Source: Methylobacillus sp. MM3
Lineage (GTDB): Bacteria; Pseudomonadota; Gammaproteobacteria; Burkholderiales; Methylophilaceae
Assembly (NCBI RefSeq): GCF_001645185.1
Contig: NZ_LXTQ01000001.1
Location: 744,001-808,000 of the forward strand
Reading direction: 5' to 3'
Length of the DNA: 64,000 nucleotides
A program made the translations under genes and the position numbers. How positions within the stretch are numbered: the stretch's first letter is position 1; each line of letters starts with the position of its first letter. Below the pieces are notes generated by a model. It saw nothing but the letters and a program-made list of their open reading frames with translations. It did not search any database and was not told where the DNA came from. Shown here in pieces: positions 18,466-27,622 of this stretch.

Positions 18466-19628
18466 AAACTGGACTCTTGTTTGCTGACAGGCAGGCGCAG
18501 GATGAATTCGCTTCCTGCACCTTCCTCGGATTGCAATGAAATTTCGCCGCCGTGCATCTGCGCCACTTCGCGAACGATGGCGAGCCCAAGACCCGTGCCT
18601 TCCGTACGCGTGGTAAAAAAGGGCTCGAACAAGCGATCCTGCAGTTTTTGCGGAATCCCCTTGCCCGTGTCAGCCACATGGAATGCCAGCCAACCGCCCG
18701 ACTCAACCTCGGCCGAGAGACTCACTCGCTGCCGAGGCTGGCAAGCCTGCATCGCATTAGTGAGTAGATTGGTCAATGCCCCGGAAAGCGCTTCGCGACT
18801 CCCCATGACATACACACCCGCCGGATCGTTCGATACTTCGAAAACCAGCCCGTGCTGCGCCATTTGCGGCTCCATGACCTGCTGCACATCGGCCAGCAGC
18901 GCGGAGACGGCAATGCGATCCTGGCTGCTTTTTCCGCCCCGCACGAAGATGAGCATTTCCCGGATGAGGCGCTCCAGGGAATGCAGACGAGCCAGAGCCT
19001 TGTCCGCAAAGCGCTCGCGATCTTCCGGCGCAAGCTCGCCACGCAAATGGGAAGTATAAAGGAGCGCTGCCGAAAGCGGCGTGCGCAGCTGATGCGCCAG
19101 GCCGGCAACCATTTCCCCCATTGAGGAAAGCCGCTTGTGCCGCTGCAATTGATCCTGCAGTTGATAGGCCTCGGTCACGTCTTGCAGCAGCAGGATTTCC
19201 CCACCTTGCTCGCCTATGCGATTGGCGGAGATGACAATGCGGCGCCCGCTGTCGCCGACAAGCCATTCCCCATGGGTGCTTGTAGGCTGAAGCTCACGCT
19301 CGCACACCTCGGACCATTTCTCGCCGAGCAAGCCGCCGGACAGCAAACTAGATACCGCCGGATTCGCTTCGTTGACCCGCCCCTCGTCGTCAAGCACCAC
19401 CACACCACCGGGCAAGGCCGCCAGCAGGCGGCTCAGGCGTTGCGAAAGACTTTCCTTTTCTTCCAGTTGCCGGCGCAGTTCGCTGTTGGTGACTGCCAGC
19501 TCCTGCGTCAGCTGCTCGACCTGCTTCTGAAGCTCGCGATAAGCATCGGTCAGCTGCTCGGACACTTGATTGAAAAGGGTAAAGGCTTCCTGCAACTCTT
19601 CAGGCGAAGATGGGGCAGCGGGATTCAC
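18462..19628 (-). CDS. fleS: Flagellar sensor histidine kinase FleS (FlrB type)
   Basis: From the chosen start it is 388 residues. It has an N-terminal coiled coil (about 10-65), a PAS-like domain (about 65-150), a HisKA helix with phospho-acceptor H179 in GLAHQLRTPLSAALLY, and a C-terminal ATPase with N box (LTNLLTNAMQAC), DTGKGIP and GTGLGLAI. No membrane segments are seen, so it is cytoplasmic like FleS/FlrB. The frame is open to 19877. I prefer GTG 19628 (VNPAAPSSPEELQEAF), because FleS/FlrB proteins begin close to the ELxxAFxLFNQ motif and the residues further upstream look non-coding. The start is not certain. Confidence 0.88.
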   Translation of the reverse strand: MNPAAPSSPEELQEAFTLFNQVSEQLTDAYRELQKQVEQLTQELAVTNSELRRQLEEKESLSQRLSRLLAALPGGVVVLDDEGRVNEANPAVSSLLSGGLLGEKWSEVCERELQPTSTHGEWLVGDSGRRIVISANRIGEQGGEILLLQDVTEAYQLQDQLQRHKRLSSMGEMVAGLAHQLRTPLSAALLYTSHLRGELAPEDRERFADKALARLHSLERLIREMLIFVRGGKSSQDRIAVSALLADVQQVMEPQMAQHGLVFEVSNDPAGVYVMGSREALSGALTNLLTNAMQACQPRQRVSLSAEVESGGWLAFHVADTGKGIPQKLQDRLFEPFFTTRTEGTGLGLAIVREVAQMHGGEISLQSEEGAGSEFILRLPVSKQESSL

Positions 19629-20095
19629 GAGTGTACCCCGTGCGTAACAAGCAGCGCCGGGCCAATGATTGCCACTACATTTTTCATAGGGCTTAAGTAT
19701 AGTGTGACGAAGAAACAATTTGGATACGCGGACAACAAAAATATGCGTAAAACCGGCATTCCAGCCTACCTGCAGCCCTTCCGGAAAAAGCGATTCCCGC
19801 ATTCCAAATATGTTCTCGGGCAGGGCAGAAATTAAGTTCAGGGCACACCACGTGATGGCCGAGATCCCGCTTTCCACTCAATTTGTACAAAATTCCTGAA
19901 TTTGCCCGGCATTTCTCTTTCACAATATGCAATCATTCGATGTTTGCCAAACTGGTCAGCGATGCATGGAACGGCCTGCCTGGCAAAGTTCGTCTTGGAA
20001 CGTATGGCGAGCGGTTCATTGTTATGCTTTTCCAGTGCATAATTACGCACTATTAATAAATAGATAAGTCCATTTCCGGACGGAGCTATAAGAGC
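19629..20095. other. 467-base intergenic region between fleS and cheV
   Basis: This divergent region must hold the promoters of fleSR (minus) and the chemotaxis block (plus). I find no convincing gene. A weak sigma54-like match on the plus strand, TGGCCGAGATCCCGC at 19856-19870, has the GG/GC spacing right but lacks the TT before GC and lies far from cheV. An AT-rich stretch at 20035-20065 precedes cheV and could hold a sigma70 -10 element. Nothing here is strong enough to name. Confidence 0.5.
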
Positions 20096-21055
20096 ATGTC
20101 TGAATTATTGAAACGGATCGACGCACGTACCAAGCTCGCCGGATCCAACAAGCTGGAAATGCTGCTGTTCTCGCTTGGCAAGGATCAGCGCTCCGGGCGC
20201 GAAGAAACCTTTGGCATCAATGTGTTCAAGGTGCGGGAGGTCATGCGCATTCCCGAAATCACCCGCGCGCCGGACATGCCTCCGTCCGTGGAGGGCATGG
20301 TCAGCCTGCGCGGCAGCCTGGTACCGGTCATCGATCTGATCAAGTATGTCGGCATCCATAACGAAAAGCCGCCCGAAATCATGATCGTCACCGAATACAA
20401 CGGGCATACGCAGGGCTTTCTCGTTGAAAGCGTGGACACGATCCTGCGCGTGGACTGGTCGGCCATGAAGGTTCCGCCGGAAATGCTGACCGTGCAGATG
20501 GGCGGCCTGATCACGGCGGTCACCGAGCTGAAAGACAAACGCATCGTCATGATGATGGACGTGGAAAAAATCCTCGCGGACACCTCCAGCTATGCGGACG
20601 ACATCACCATCGCCTCGCTTGCCCCGCTCAACCTCGGCGAAAAGACTGTGTTCTTTACCGACGACTCGGTGGTGGCACGCAAGCAGATCCAGAAAACCCT
20701 GGAAGCGCTAGGTATCAAATTTCTGTTCTCGACCAACGGCAAGGAAGCATGGCAGGAACTGCAAAAAGTCGCAGCGCGAGCCGAGGCAACGCAACAGTCG
20801 GTCAAGGATTTCATCCAGCTGATTCTGACCGATGTCGAAATGCCGGAAATGGACGGTTATGTCCTCACCCGCAACATCAAGAGTGACGCCCGCTTTGCCG
20901 GCGTACCCGTATTGATGCATTCGTCGCTTTCCAGTTCGGCCAACCAGCACCTCGGAAAATCGGTCGGCGTGGATGAATACGTGCCAAAATTCGAACCGCA
21001 AAAGCTGGCCGAAGTCCTGTCTCGACTGCTGTCGGTCTCGGCCAGCCGTACCTGA
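20096..21055 (+). CDS. cheV: Chemotaxis protein CheV (first of two tandem copies)
   Basis: A 319-residue CheV: an N-terminal CheW-like coupling domain (about 20-165, MVSLRGSLVPVIDL) and a C-terminal receiver domain (about 183-315) with FFTDDS, phospho-acceptor Asp in LTDVEMPEMDGY, and the V-P-KFEPQ end. CheV proteins couple receptors to CheA and may act as a phosphate sink. Compared with the next gene it has a short insertion (KDQRSGREET) after the LLFSLG motif. It heads the block cheV-cheV-cheY-cheZ-cheA. Confidence 0.93.
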   Translation: MSELLKRIDARTKLAGSNKLEMLLFSLGKDQRSGREETFGINVFKVREVMRIPEITRAPDMPPSVEGMVSLRGSLVPVIDLIKYVGIHNEKPPEIMIVTEYNGHTQGFLVESVDTILRVDWSAMKVPPEMLTVQMGGLITAVTELKDKRIVMMMDVEKILADTSSYADDITIASLAPLNLGEKTVFFTDDSVVARKQIQKTLEALGIKFLFSTNGKEAWQELQKVAARAEATQQSVKDFIQLILTDVEMPEMDGYVLTRNIKSDARFAGVPVLMHSSLSSSANQHLGKSVGVDEYVPKFEPQKLAEVLSRLLSVSASRT

Positions 21056-21069
21056 ATCGTGGAGATGTG

Positions 21070-22014
21070 ATGCAAGAAATGTCTATCGATACCGATAACA
21101 ACCTGCTGGACGCGATCGATGCGCGCACCAAGCTGGCCGGTTCCAACAAAATGGAAATTCTGCTGTTCTCGCTGGGCAGCAATGAAATTTTCGGGATCAA
21201 CGTCTTCAAGGTGCGCGAAGTCACCAATACGCCCAATATCACCAAGACGCCGAACGTGCCTCGGGGCGTGGAAGGCTTCATTTCGCTGCGCGGAAACATC
21301 ATCCCGGTCATTTCGCTCTCCAGCTTCATCAATCTCGGCGACCCGGCGGGTTGCACCAATCAGACGCTGATCGTCACGGAATTCAGCCGGCATACGCAAG
21401 GCTTCCTGGTGCACGAGGTGGACCGCATCATCCGCGTTGACTGGGACAAGGTAAAACCGCCTCAGGACATGCTGGCCGGCAACGAAGGCCTGATTACCGC
21501 AATTACCGAATTGCCCGATGGCCGCCTGGTTTCCATCCTCGACGTGGAGCAACTGCTGGCCTCCGCGCTCGGCGAGCCCGACATTCCTGAGCTTGCGCAA
21601 TTCAACGACAATATCGAACGCTATATCTTTTTTGCCGATGACTCCCTGGTGGCGCGCAAGAGTATCGTCTCCGTGCTGGACCGCATGGGCATCAAATACC
21701 AGCAAGCGGGCAATGGCATTGAAGCGTGGGAAAAGCTCAAGAGCCTTGCCGCGCGCGCACAGCAGGAAAATCGGCCGTTGCATGAGTCGTTGCGACTGAT
21801 TCTGACCGATGCGGAAATGCCGGAGATGGATGGCTACGTACTGACCAAGAACATCAAGAACGATCGCCGCTTCGACGGCATCCCTATCGTGATGCATTCC
21901 TCGCTTTCCTCGCAAGCCAACAGAACCATGGGATTACAGGCAGGCGTCGATGCCTATGTGCCGAAATTCGATCCGGTCATCCTGTCCGAAACGCTGCGTC
22001 CTTTACTTGTATAA
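21070..22014 (+). CDS. cheV: Chemotaxis protein CheV (second tandem copy)
   Basis: A 314-residue paralogue of the preceding gene with the same CheW-receiver layout. It shares the opening IDARTKLAGSNK-E-LLFSLG and the receiver segment LTD-EMPEMDGYVLT-NIK. The frame begins GTG-ATG at 21067; I use the ATG at 21070, which has GGAG 5 bases upstream. It follows the first cheV by 14 bases. The two copies are clearly diverged, so this is an old duplication or two CheV subtypes. Confidence 0.93.
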   Translation: MQEMSIDTDNNLLDAIDARTKLAGSNKMEILLFSLGSNEIFGINVFKVREVTNTPNITKTPNVPRGVEGFISLRGNIIPVISLSSFINLGDPAGCTNQTLIVTEFSRHTQGFLVHEVDRIIRVDWDKVKPPQDMLAGNEGLITAITELPDGRLVSILDVEQLLASALGEPDIPELAQFNDNIERYIFFADDSLVARKSIVSVLDRMGIKYQQAGNGIEAWEKLKSLAARAQQENRPLHESLRLILTDAEMPEMDGYVLTKNIKNDRRFDGIPIVMHSSLSSQANRTMGLQAGVDAYVPKFDPVILSETLRPLLV

Positions 22015-22040
22015 CCTATCGAAAGTCATGGGGTCATTGA

Positions 22041-22430
22041 ATGGCTGATAAAAACCTGAAGATTCTGATCGTGGACGATTTCTCGACCATGCGCCGGATC
22101 GTCCGCAACCTGCTCAAGGAACTGGGCTTCACCAACGCCGACGAAGCTGAAGACGGCGTCGTTGCCTTGCAAAAGCTCAAGTCCGGCAGCTTCCAGTTTG
22201 TCGTAAGCGACTGGAACATGCCCAATATGACGGGCATCGAACTGCTTCGCGCCATACGTGCCGACGCCGACCTCAAGCATCTTCCGGTGTTGATGGTGAC
22301 GGCAGAAGCCAAAAAGGAAAACATCATCGAGGCGGCCCAGGCGGGAGCCAGCGGCTATGTGGTCAAGCCTTTCACTGCCGCCACGCTGGAAGAGAAACTC
22401 AATAAAGTCTTCGAAAAACACGGCTTGTAA
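22041..22430 (+). CDS. cheY: Chemotaxis response regulator CheY
   Basis: A 129-residue single receiver domain with every CheY key residue at the enterobacterial number: D12, D13, D57 (SDWNMP), T87 and K109 (VKPF). Phospho-CheY binds FliM at the motor to change rotation. It lies between the second cheV and cheZ, 26 and 16 bases from its neighbours. Confidence 0.97.
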   Translation: MADKNLKILIVDDFSTMRRIVRNLLKELGFTNADEAEDGVVALQKLKSGSFQFVVSDWNMPNMTGIELLRAIRADADLKHLPVLMVTAEAKKENIIEAAQAGASGYVVKPFTAATLEEKLNKVFEKHGL

Positions 22431-22446
22431 TTAGGAGAGTAATTAG

Positions 22447-23214
22447 GTGAGTACTGATAACGGCGATTCCGACGAACTCGAAGCACTATTCGACAGCATT
22501 GCGCAAGCGCATACCGAGAAACCGGCCGAAGCAGCGGCACCCGAACCAATAGTAGCCGCCTCGGCCCTTGCCCAGCGCGAAGCCATGGCCATCCCGGCTG
22601 CCGGCGGTGCGGAAGGTGGTGTCCACTCCCAGATCGGCCACCTGACGCGCGCCCTGCACGACACCATGCGCGAACTCGGCTACGACAAGACGCTGGAACG
22701 CGCCGTCGGCAAAATGCCGGATACACGCGACCGCCTGAATTACATTTCGACTCTTACCGAGCAGGCTGCGGTGAAGACCTTGAACGCCGTCGAGGAAACC
22801 AAGCCACTGCAACAGAAAATGGAGGCCGGCGCATCCCAGCTTTCCGCGCGTTGGCAAGAGCTGTTCGAACGCAAGCTGGATACCGAGCAATTCAAGTCGC
22901 TTGTGCACCAGACCCGCAGCTATCTGCAGGAGGTTCCGCTGAGCACCAAGGCGACCAATGCACAGCTGATGGATATCGTAATGGCTCAGGACTATCAGGA
23001 TCTTACAGGCCAGGTGATCAAGAGACTGTCCGAGACCGTGCAACAACTCGAAAACCAGCTGGTTGCCCTGCTCATCGAGACTCTGCCGGAAGATAAAAAG
23101 AAGGAAATGGATAATTCGCTGCTCAACGGTCCTGTCATTAATGCCGATGGGCGCTCCGATGTCGTGACCAGCCAGGCGCAGGTGGATGACCTGCTGGACA
23201 GCCTGGGTTTCTGA
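22447..23214 (+). CDS. cheZ: CheY-P phosphatase CheZ
   Basis: A 255-residue CheZ. The catalytic motif QDYQDLTGQVIKR is present, with D185 and Q189 corresponding to the known catalytic pair. The C-terminal CheY-binding helix QAQVDDLLDSLGF ends the protein. The N-terminal 60 residues are Ala/Glu-rich. It starts with GTG at 22447; an AGGAG lies about ten bases upstream. It dephosphorylates CheY. Confidence 0.95.
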   Translation: MSTDNGDSDELEALFDSIAQAHTEKPAEAAAPEPIVAASALAQREAMAIPAAGGAEGGVHSQIGHLTRALHDTMRELGYDKTLERAVGKMPDTRDRLNYISTLTEQAAVKTLNAVEETKPLQQKMEAGASQLSARWQELFERKLDTEQFKSLVHQTRSYLQEVPLSTKATNAQLMDIVMAQDYQDLTGQVIKRLSETVQQLENQLVALLIETLPEDKKKEMDNSLLNGPVINADGRSDVVTSQAQVDDLLDSLGF

Positions 23215-23232
23215 GTTATTTAAGGGAAAAAC

Positions 23233-25065
23233 ATGAGTGATTTCGCTGGCATGGAGGACATGCTGCAGGACTTCCTGACCGAAGCCTCGGATTTGCTGTC
23301 CGGCGTAGACAACAAGCTGGTCGACCTCGAAAAACGCCCCGACGACAAAGAGCTGCTGAACGAGATTTTCCGTGGGTTTCATACCATCAAGGGCGGCGCG
23401 GGCTTTCTTAACGCGACCGAAATGGTCAAGCTCTGCCATCGCACGGAAAACCTGTTCGACAAGCTGCGCAACGCCGAGATGACGCTCAACCCGAGCATCA
23501 TGGATGTCATCATGGCCTCCACCGGCGTTGTACGCGACATGTTCGCCGAGCTTTCGTCGGCAAAGCAGCCCTCCCCAGCCGATTCAGCCCTGCTTGCCTC
23601 GCTGGACGCCGTCCTGGCGGGAGAAACCGTAGCCGCCGCCCCAGCGCCAAGCACGCCCTCGCCTCAAGTCCCGGATGCCGCATCTGTCGCAGGATTCAGC
23701 GGCGAACCGGACTGGAATCAGCTCTTCCATAGCCTGGTCGGTGGCGACACCCACGTTGCGCACGTAACCCCGGTCGCCCCTCCGGCTGAGGTTCAGCCCG
23801 TTCCGGCGAAACCGGCTGCTCCCACGCCACGGCCTGCTGCCGTCGGCACCGCGGCCGTTGCCGCATCAGCCAAGGACACCACGATTCGCGTCGATACGGC
23901 GCGCCTCGACCAGGTACTCAATCTTTCCGGCGAAATCGGCCTGACCAAGAATCGCCTGACCTGCCTGCGTACGGCCATCATGCAAGGCAAGGTCGATCAG
24001 GAAACCATCAAGGATCTGGACGAAGCCGTCAGCCATCTCGATCTTCTCGTCGGCGACCTGCAAAACGCGGTCATGAAAACCCGTATGCAGCCTATCGGCC
24101 GCCTGTTCCAGAAGTACCCGCGACTGGCTCGCGACGTCGCCCGCCAGTTGGGCAAGGATGTCGAACTCGTCCTCTCAGGCGAAGAAACCGAAATCGACAA
24201 GACCATGATCGAGGATCTGAACGATCCGCTGGTGCACCTGATCCGCAACGCGGTCGATCATGGCGTGGATGGCCCGGAGGAGCGCCTTGCAGCCGGCAAG
24301 CCGGCCAAGAGCCTGGTGCACCTCTCCGCAGAACAGGTCGGCGACCACATCATCATCGAGATTACTGACGACGGCCGCGGCATTCGTGCCGATGTGATCC
24401 GTCAGAAAGCGGTAGAAAAAGGCCTGATCGACATCGAGACGGCCAACAGCCTGGATGAAAAACAGAGTCTCAACCTGATCTTCCTGCCAGGATTCTCCAC
24501 CAAGGACCAGATTTCCGACGTTTCCGGCCGCGGTGTTGGCATGGACGTGGTCAAGACCAACATCCAGAAACTCAATGGCCGCGTCGACGTGACTTCCGTC
24601 GTCGGCCAGGGCTCCACTTTCCGCATCATGCTGCCGCTGACGCTGGCTATCCTGCCGGTGCTGATGGTTCGTCTCGGCACGCAGCCTTTCGCAGTGCCGC
24701 TGTCCATGGTGCGCGAGATATTGCCGATCCGCTCCGAGGATGTGCAGCGCGTGTCCGGCAAGGCGACGATGATCGTGCGCGAGGAAGTGCTGCCCATCCG
24801 CACGTTGGCCAGCCTGATCGGTTGGCCAGTCTCGGGCGTGCCTGCATTCGGCGTGCTGATGCAGTGCGGGGAAAGCAATTTCATCCTGGCGATCGACAGC
24901 TTCATCGGCCAGGCGGATGTCGTCATCAAACCGCTGCATGACATCAAGCCCAAGGGTATTGCGGGAGCCACTCTGACAGGGGATGGCGCCATCGTTCTGG
25001 TACTGGATATGGAAGCACTGCTGAGTGTGGAAACGCAGGATACCAAGGCCGCACTGTTTGCTTGA
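23233..25065 (+). CDS. cheA: Chemotaxis histidine kinase CheA (short form)
   Basis: A 610-residue CheA. The Hpt domain has phospho-acceptor H50 in FRGFHTIKGGAGF. A Pro/Ala-rich linker spans about 135-212 (PVAPPAEVQPVPAKPAAPTP). The dimerisation domain begins at about 215 (IRVDTARLDQVLNLSGEIGL). The ATPase motifs are LIRNAVDHGVDGPEER, DDGRGI and GRGVGMDVV, and a CheW-like regulatory domain starts at about 470. A CheY-binding P2 domain is not recognisable between Hpt and dimerisation; the linker takes its place. No cheW, cheR, cheB or receptor gene is in this block, so they must lie elsewhere. A terminator-like hairpin follows. Confidence 0.95.
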   Translation: MSDFAGMEDMLQDFLTEASDLLSGVDNKLVDLEKRPDDKELLNEIFRGFHTIKGGAGFLNATEMVKLCHRTENLFDKLRNAEMTLNPSIMDVIMASTGVVRDMFAELSSAKQPSPADSALLASLDAVLAGETVAAAPAPSTPSPQVPDAASVAGFSGEPDWNQLFHSLVGGDTHVAHVTPVAPPAEVQPVPAKPAAPTPRPAAVGTAAVAASAKDTTIRVDTARLDQVLNLSGEIGLTKNRLTCLRTAIMQGKVDQETIKDLDEAVSHLDLLVGDLQNAVMKTRMQPIGRLFQKYPRLARDVARQLGKDVELVLSGEETEIDKTMIEDLNDPLVHLIRNAVDHGVDGPEERLAAGKPAKSLVHLSAEQVGDHIIIEITDDGRGIRADVIRQKAVEKGLIDIETANSLDEKQSLNLIFLPGFSTKDQISDVSGRGVGMDVVKTNIQKLNGRVDVTSVVGQGSTFRIMLPLTLAILPVLMVRLGTQPFAVPLSMVREILPIRSEDVQRVSGKATMIVREEVLPIRTLASLIGWPVSGVPAFGVLMQCGESNFILAIDSFIGQADVVIKPLHDIKPKGIAGATLTGDGAIVLVLDMEALLSVETQDTKAALFA

Positions 25066-25101
25066 TTCGCCATTTTCCGGAGCTTCAACGGTTTTAGAAA
25101 T

Positions 25102-25143
25102 ACCGGATTGCCTTCCTCCCGCAATCCGGTAGCCATTATTTTT
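25102..25143 (+). terminator. Terminator after the chemotaxis block
   Basis: ACCGGATTGC (25102-25111) and GCAATCCGGT (25121-25130) form a perfect 10-base stem with a 9-base loop. A T-rich stretch (ATTATTTTTAT) begins 5 bases later. Confidence 0.6.
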
Positions 25144-25157
25144 ATACGGAAAACATA

Positions 25158-26372
25158 ATGCAAGATCATGCATTTATCGGGCGCCAGCCCCTGCTCGACT
25201 CCAAACAGCAGATTATTGCTTACGAATTGCTGTTTCGAGACAGTGCCAACGCTCATGACGCCGTCATTGAAGACAACCTGAAGTCCTGCGCCCGCGTACT
25301 CGTGAACACCATGTCCGAGATGGGCGCTCAATGGCTGCTCGGCGACAAACTGGCATTCATCAACGTCAGCGAGGAATTGCTGCACAGCGAATTTCTCGAA
25401 CTCCTGCCGCCGCAACGTACCGTACTTGAAGTCCTTGAAAACGTCCCCGCCACCGAAGCCGTCGTCCAGCGCATCAAGGAATTGCGCGAGCAGGGCTTCC
25501 AGATCGCGCTCGACGATTTCGTGCCCACCGCAGAAACCATACCGCTGTTGAAGCTTGCGCATTACGTGAAGCTCGACGTACATGAACATGGCCTGGAAAA
25601 CACCGCAAAGCTGTTTGCCCAGCTCAAGACATTGCCCGTCAAACTGGTCGCAGAAAAGGTGGAAACCCCTGAGGAGTTCGAAGCCTGCAAGAAAATGGGC
25701 TTCCATTACTTTCAGGGATACTATTTCGCCCACCCGGAAACACTGACCGCGCGCGTCATCAATCCGACCTATGCCTCCGTGCTGGATCTGCTCAACATGG
25801 TGAGCAAGGATGCCGACGTCAAGGACGTCGAAAACGGCTTTAAACGCGATCCTGCGCTTTCGTTCAAACTGCTGCGCTACATCAACTCCGTCGGCTTCGG
25901 GCTCTCCTGCGAAATCCAGTCGATTCGTCATGCGCTGACTATCCTCGGCACCAAACAGCTCTACCGCTGGCTGACATTGCTGATGGTCACTGCCGGTGAA
26001 AATGCCGCCTCGCCTGCGCTGATGAAAACCGCGATCACGCGCGGCCGCCTGACGGAACTCCTCGGCACCGACTATTTCGACAAGACCGATCGCGACAATC
26101 TTTTCATTGTCGGCGTGTTTTCCCTGCTCGATGCCATGCTGGAAATGCCCATGGATCAGGTGCTCGAAAAGGTCCTGCTGCCGGAGGCGGTCACCGATGC
26201 CTTGCTCAACCGCGAAGGCATCTACGGGCCTTTCCTGCAACTCGCCGAGGCGTGCGAAGACGCCGACAGCTCACGCATTGCGGAACTCGCGGCTTCCCTG
26301 CAATACGATCCGGACAAGGTTAATAACTGCCATATCGCAGCCTTGGCCTGGGTCGAGAATCTGGGTGTTTGA
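25158..26372 (+). CDS. EAL-HDOD signalling protein with degenerate EAL domain
   Basis: A 404-residue cytoplasmic protein. The N-terminal part (about 1-200) is an EAL-type fold in which the catalytic signature is changed: YELLFR stands where EALLR is expected, and VLEVLE replaces the ELTE motif, while a DDF remains. Phosphodiesterase activity is therefore unlikely. The C-terminal part (about 200-390) is an HDOD domain (FKRDPALSFKLLRYINS, then IRHALTILGTKQLYRWL). Proteins of this layout are generally taken as c-di-GMP-related regulators without enzymatic activity. It sits between cheA and pilU, which suggests a role in motility or pilus control. A perfect hairpin covers its stop codon. Confidence 0.88.
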   Translation: MQDHAFIGRQPLLDSKQQIIAYELLFRDSANAHDAVIEDNLKSCARVLVNTMSEMGAQWLLGDKLAFINVSEELLHSEFLELLPPQRTVLEVLENVPATEAVVQRIKELREQGFQIALDDFVPTAETIPLLKLAHYVKLDVHEHGLENTAKLFAQLKTLPVKLVAEKVETPEEFEACKKMGFHYFQGYYFAHPETLTARVINPTYASVLDLLNMVSKDADVKDVENGFKRDPALSFKLLRYINSVGFGLSCEIQSIRHALTILGTKQLYRWLTLLMVTAGENAASPALMKTAITRGRLTELLGTDYFDKTDRDNLFIVGVFSLLDAMLEMPMDQVLEKVLLPEAVTDALLNREGIYGPFLQLAEACEDADSSRIAELAASLQYDPDKVNNCHIAALAWVENLGV

Positions 26373-26380
26373 ACACCCAG
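26361..26380 (+). terminator. Hairpin over the stop codon of the EAL-HDOD gene
   Basis: CTGGGTGTT (26361-26369) and AACACCCAG (26372-26380) form a 9-base perfect stem that includes the end of the reading frame. There is no T-run after it, so it may be an attenuating or mRNA-protecting structure rather than a true terminator. Confidence 0.35.
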
Positions 26381-26415
26381 CCTGACCGTCTTCAATCACT
26401 GATCGAGTACTCCGC

Positions 26416-27618
26416 ATGACGAACGAACAGGCTCTGGCGTACATGCACAATCTCCTGCGTGTCATGCTGGAGAAAAAAGCCTCCGACCTTTTCATCTCAG
26501 CCGATTTTCCGCCTGCAATGAAGATTGACGGCAAGATGACGCCGCTCAATGCCCAGCGCCTCACCGGCGAACATACCAAGGCATTCGCTCATGCGTTGAT
26601 GAACGACAAGCAGCGCAATGAATTCGCGCAGGAAAAAGAATGCAATTTTGCGATCTGGCCGAAGGAAATCGGCCGTTTCCGCGTCAATGTCTTCGTTCAG
26701 CAGGAAAATGTCGGCATGGTGCTGCGTACCATCACCACCAAGATTCCGAATTTCGACGAACTCGGCCTGCCGCCGCAACTGAAGGACGTGATGATGGCCA
26801 AGCGCGGCCTGATCATTCTGGTAGGCGGCACGGGCTCCGGAAAATCGACCACGCTGGCGGCCCTGATCGATTACCGCAACGAACATTCCTACGGTCATAT
26901 CATCACCATCGAAGACCCGGTGGAGTATGTGCATCCGAGCAAGAACTGCCTGATTACGCATCGCGAAGTCGGCCGCGACACCAATGGCTGGTTCAACGCG
27001 CTCAAGAATACGTTGCGGCAGGCGCCTGATGTAATCCTGATCGGCGAAATCCGCGACCGGGAAACCATGGAATTCGCGCTCGCCTTCGCCGAGACGGGGC
27101 ACTTGTGCATGGCGACCCTGCACGCCAACAGCGCCAATCAGGCGCTGGACCGCATCATCAATTTCTTCCCGGAAGAACGGCACGCGCAATTGCACATGGA
27201 TCTTTCGCTCAACCTGCGCGCCTTTGTTTCGCAGCGGCTGGTGCCGAAAAAAGACGGCGGACGCTGTGCTGCCATCGAAATCCTGCTCAACTCCCCACTG
27301 GTTGCCGACCTGATCCTCAAGGGCGAAACCAATATGGTGAAGGAGACCATGGCGAAATCCATAGAGCTGGGCATGCAGACCTTCGATCAGGCATTGTTCA
27401 ATCTGTGCGAAGAAGGCCGGATCACTGAAGAGGACGCACTGCGCAACGCCGATTCGATCAACGAGTTGCGCTTGAGATTCAAGCTGCACAGCAAGGATTC
27501 CAAGTCCAAGGACGCAATGTCGCGCATCGATCATCTCTCGCTGCACGAAGAGGAACCCGAGGAAGAGGCGCCGTTAGACGCCGCGCCCGGCCCAGATACT
27601 CCCAAAACCGCAGGTTAA
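26416..27618 (+). CDS. pilU: Type IV pilus retraction ATPase PilU
   Basis: A 400-residue GspE/PilT-family ATPase. Walker A is GGTGSGKST at 137-145, followed by the Asp box (TIEDPVEY), Walker B (DVILIGEIRDRETM) and the His box (TGHLCMATLHANSA). The length, the ECNFAI/GRFRVN N-terminal domain and the long acidic tail after about residue 365 (HEEEPEEEAPLD) favour PilU over PilT. PilU assists PilT in twitching motility at the inner face of the membrane. pilT itself is not in the window. It lies 43 bases downstream of the EAL-HDOD gene and 4 bases before the DUF3301 gene. Confidence 0.92.
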   Translation: MTNEQALAYMHNLLRVMLEKKASDLFISADFPPAMKIDGKMTPLNAQRLTGEHTKAFAHALMNDKQRNEFAQEKECNFAIWPKEIGRFRVNVFVQQENVGMVLRTITTKIPNFDELGLPPQLKDVMMAKRGLIILVGGTGSGKSTTLAALIDYRNEHSYGHIITIEDPVEYVHPSKNCLITHREVGRDTNGWFNALKNTLRQAPDVILIGEIRDRETMEFALAFAETGHLCMATLHANSANQALDRIINFFPEERHAQLHMDLSLNLRAFVSQRLVPKKDGGRCAAIEILLNSPLVADLILKGETNMVKETMAKSIELGMQTFDQALFNLCEEGRITEEDALRNADSINELRLRFKLHSKDSKSKDAMSRIDHLSLHEEEPEEEAPLDAAPGPDTPKTAG

Positions 27619-27622
27619 AGGC

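Noticed and set aside
19856-19870. Sigma54-like TGGCCGAGATCCCGC upstream of cheV
   Set aside because: Spacing is right but the TT before GC is absent and the site lies more than 200 bases from cheV; too weak to list as a promoter.
24402-26240. 612-codon open frame opposite cheA and the EAL-HDOD gene
   Set aside because: It crosses a terminator-like hairpin and two clear genes; no domain is visible.
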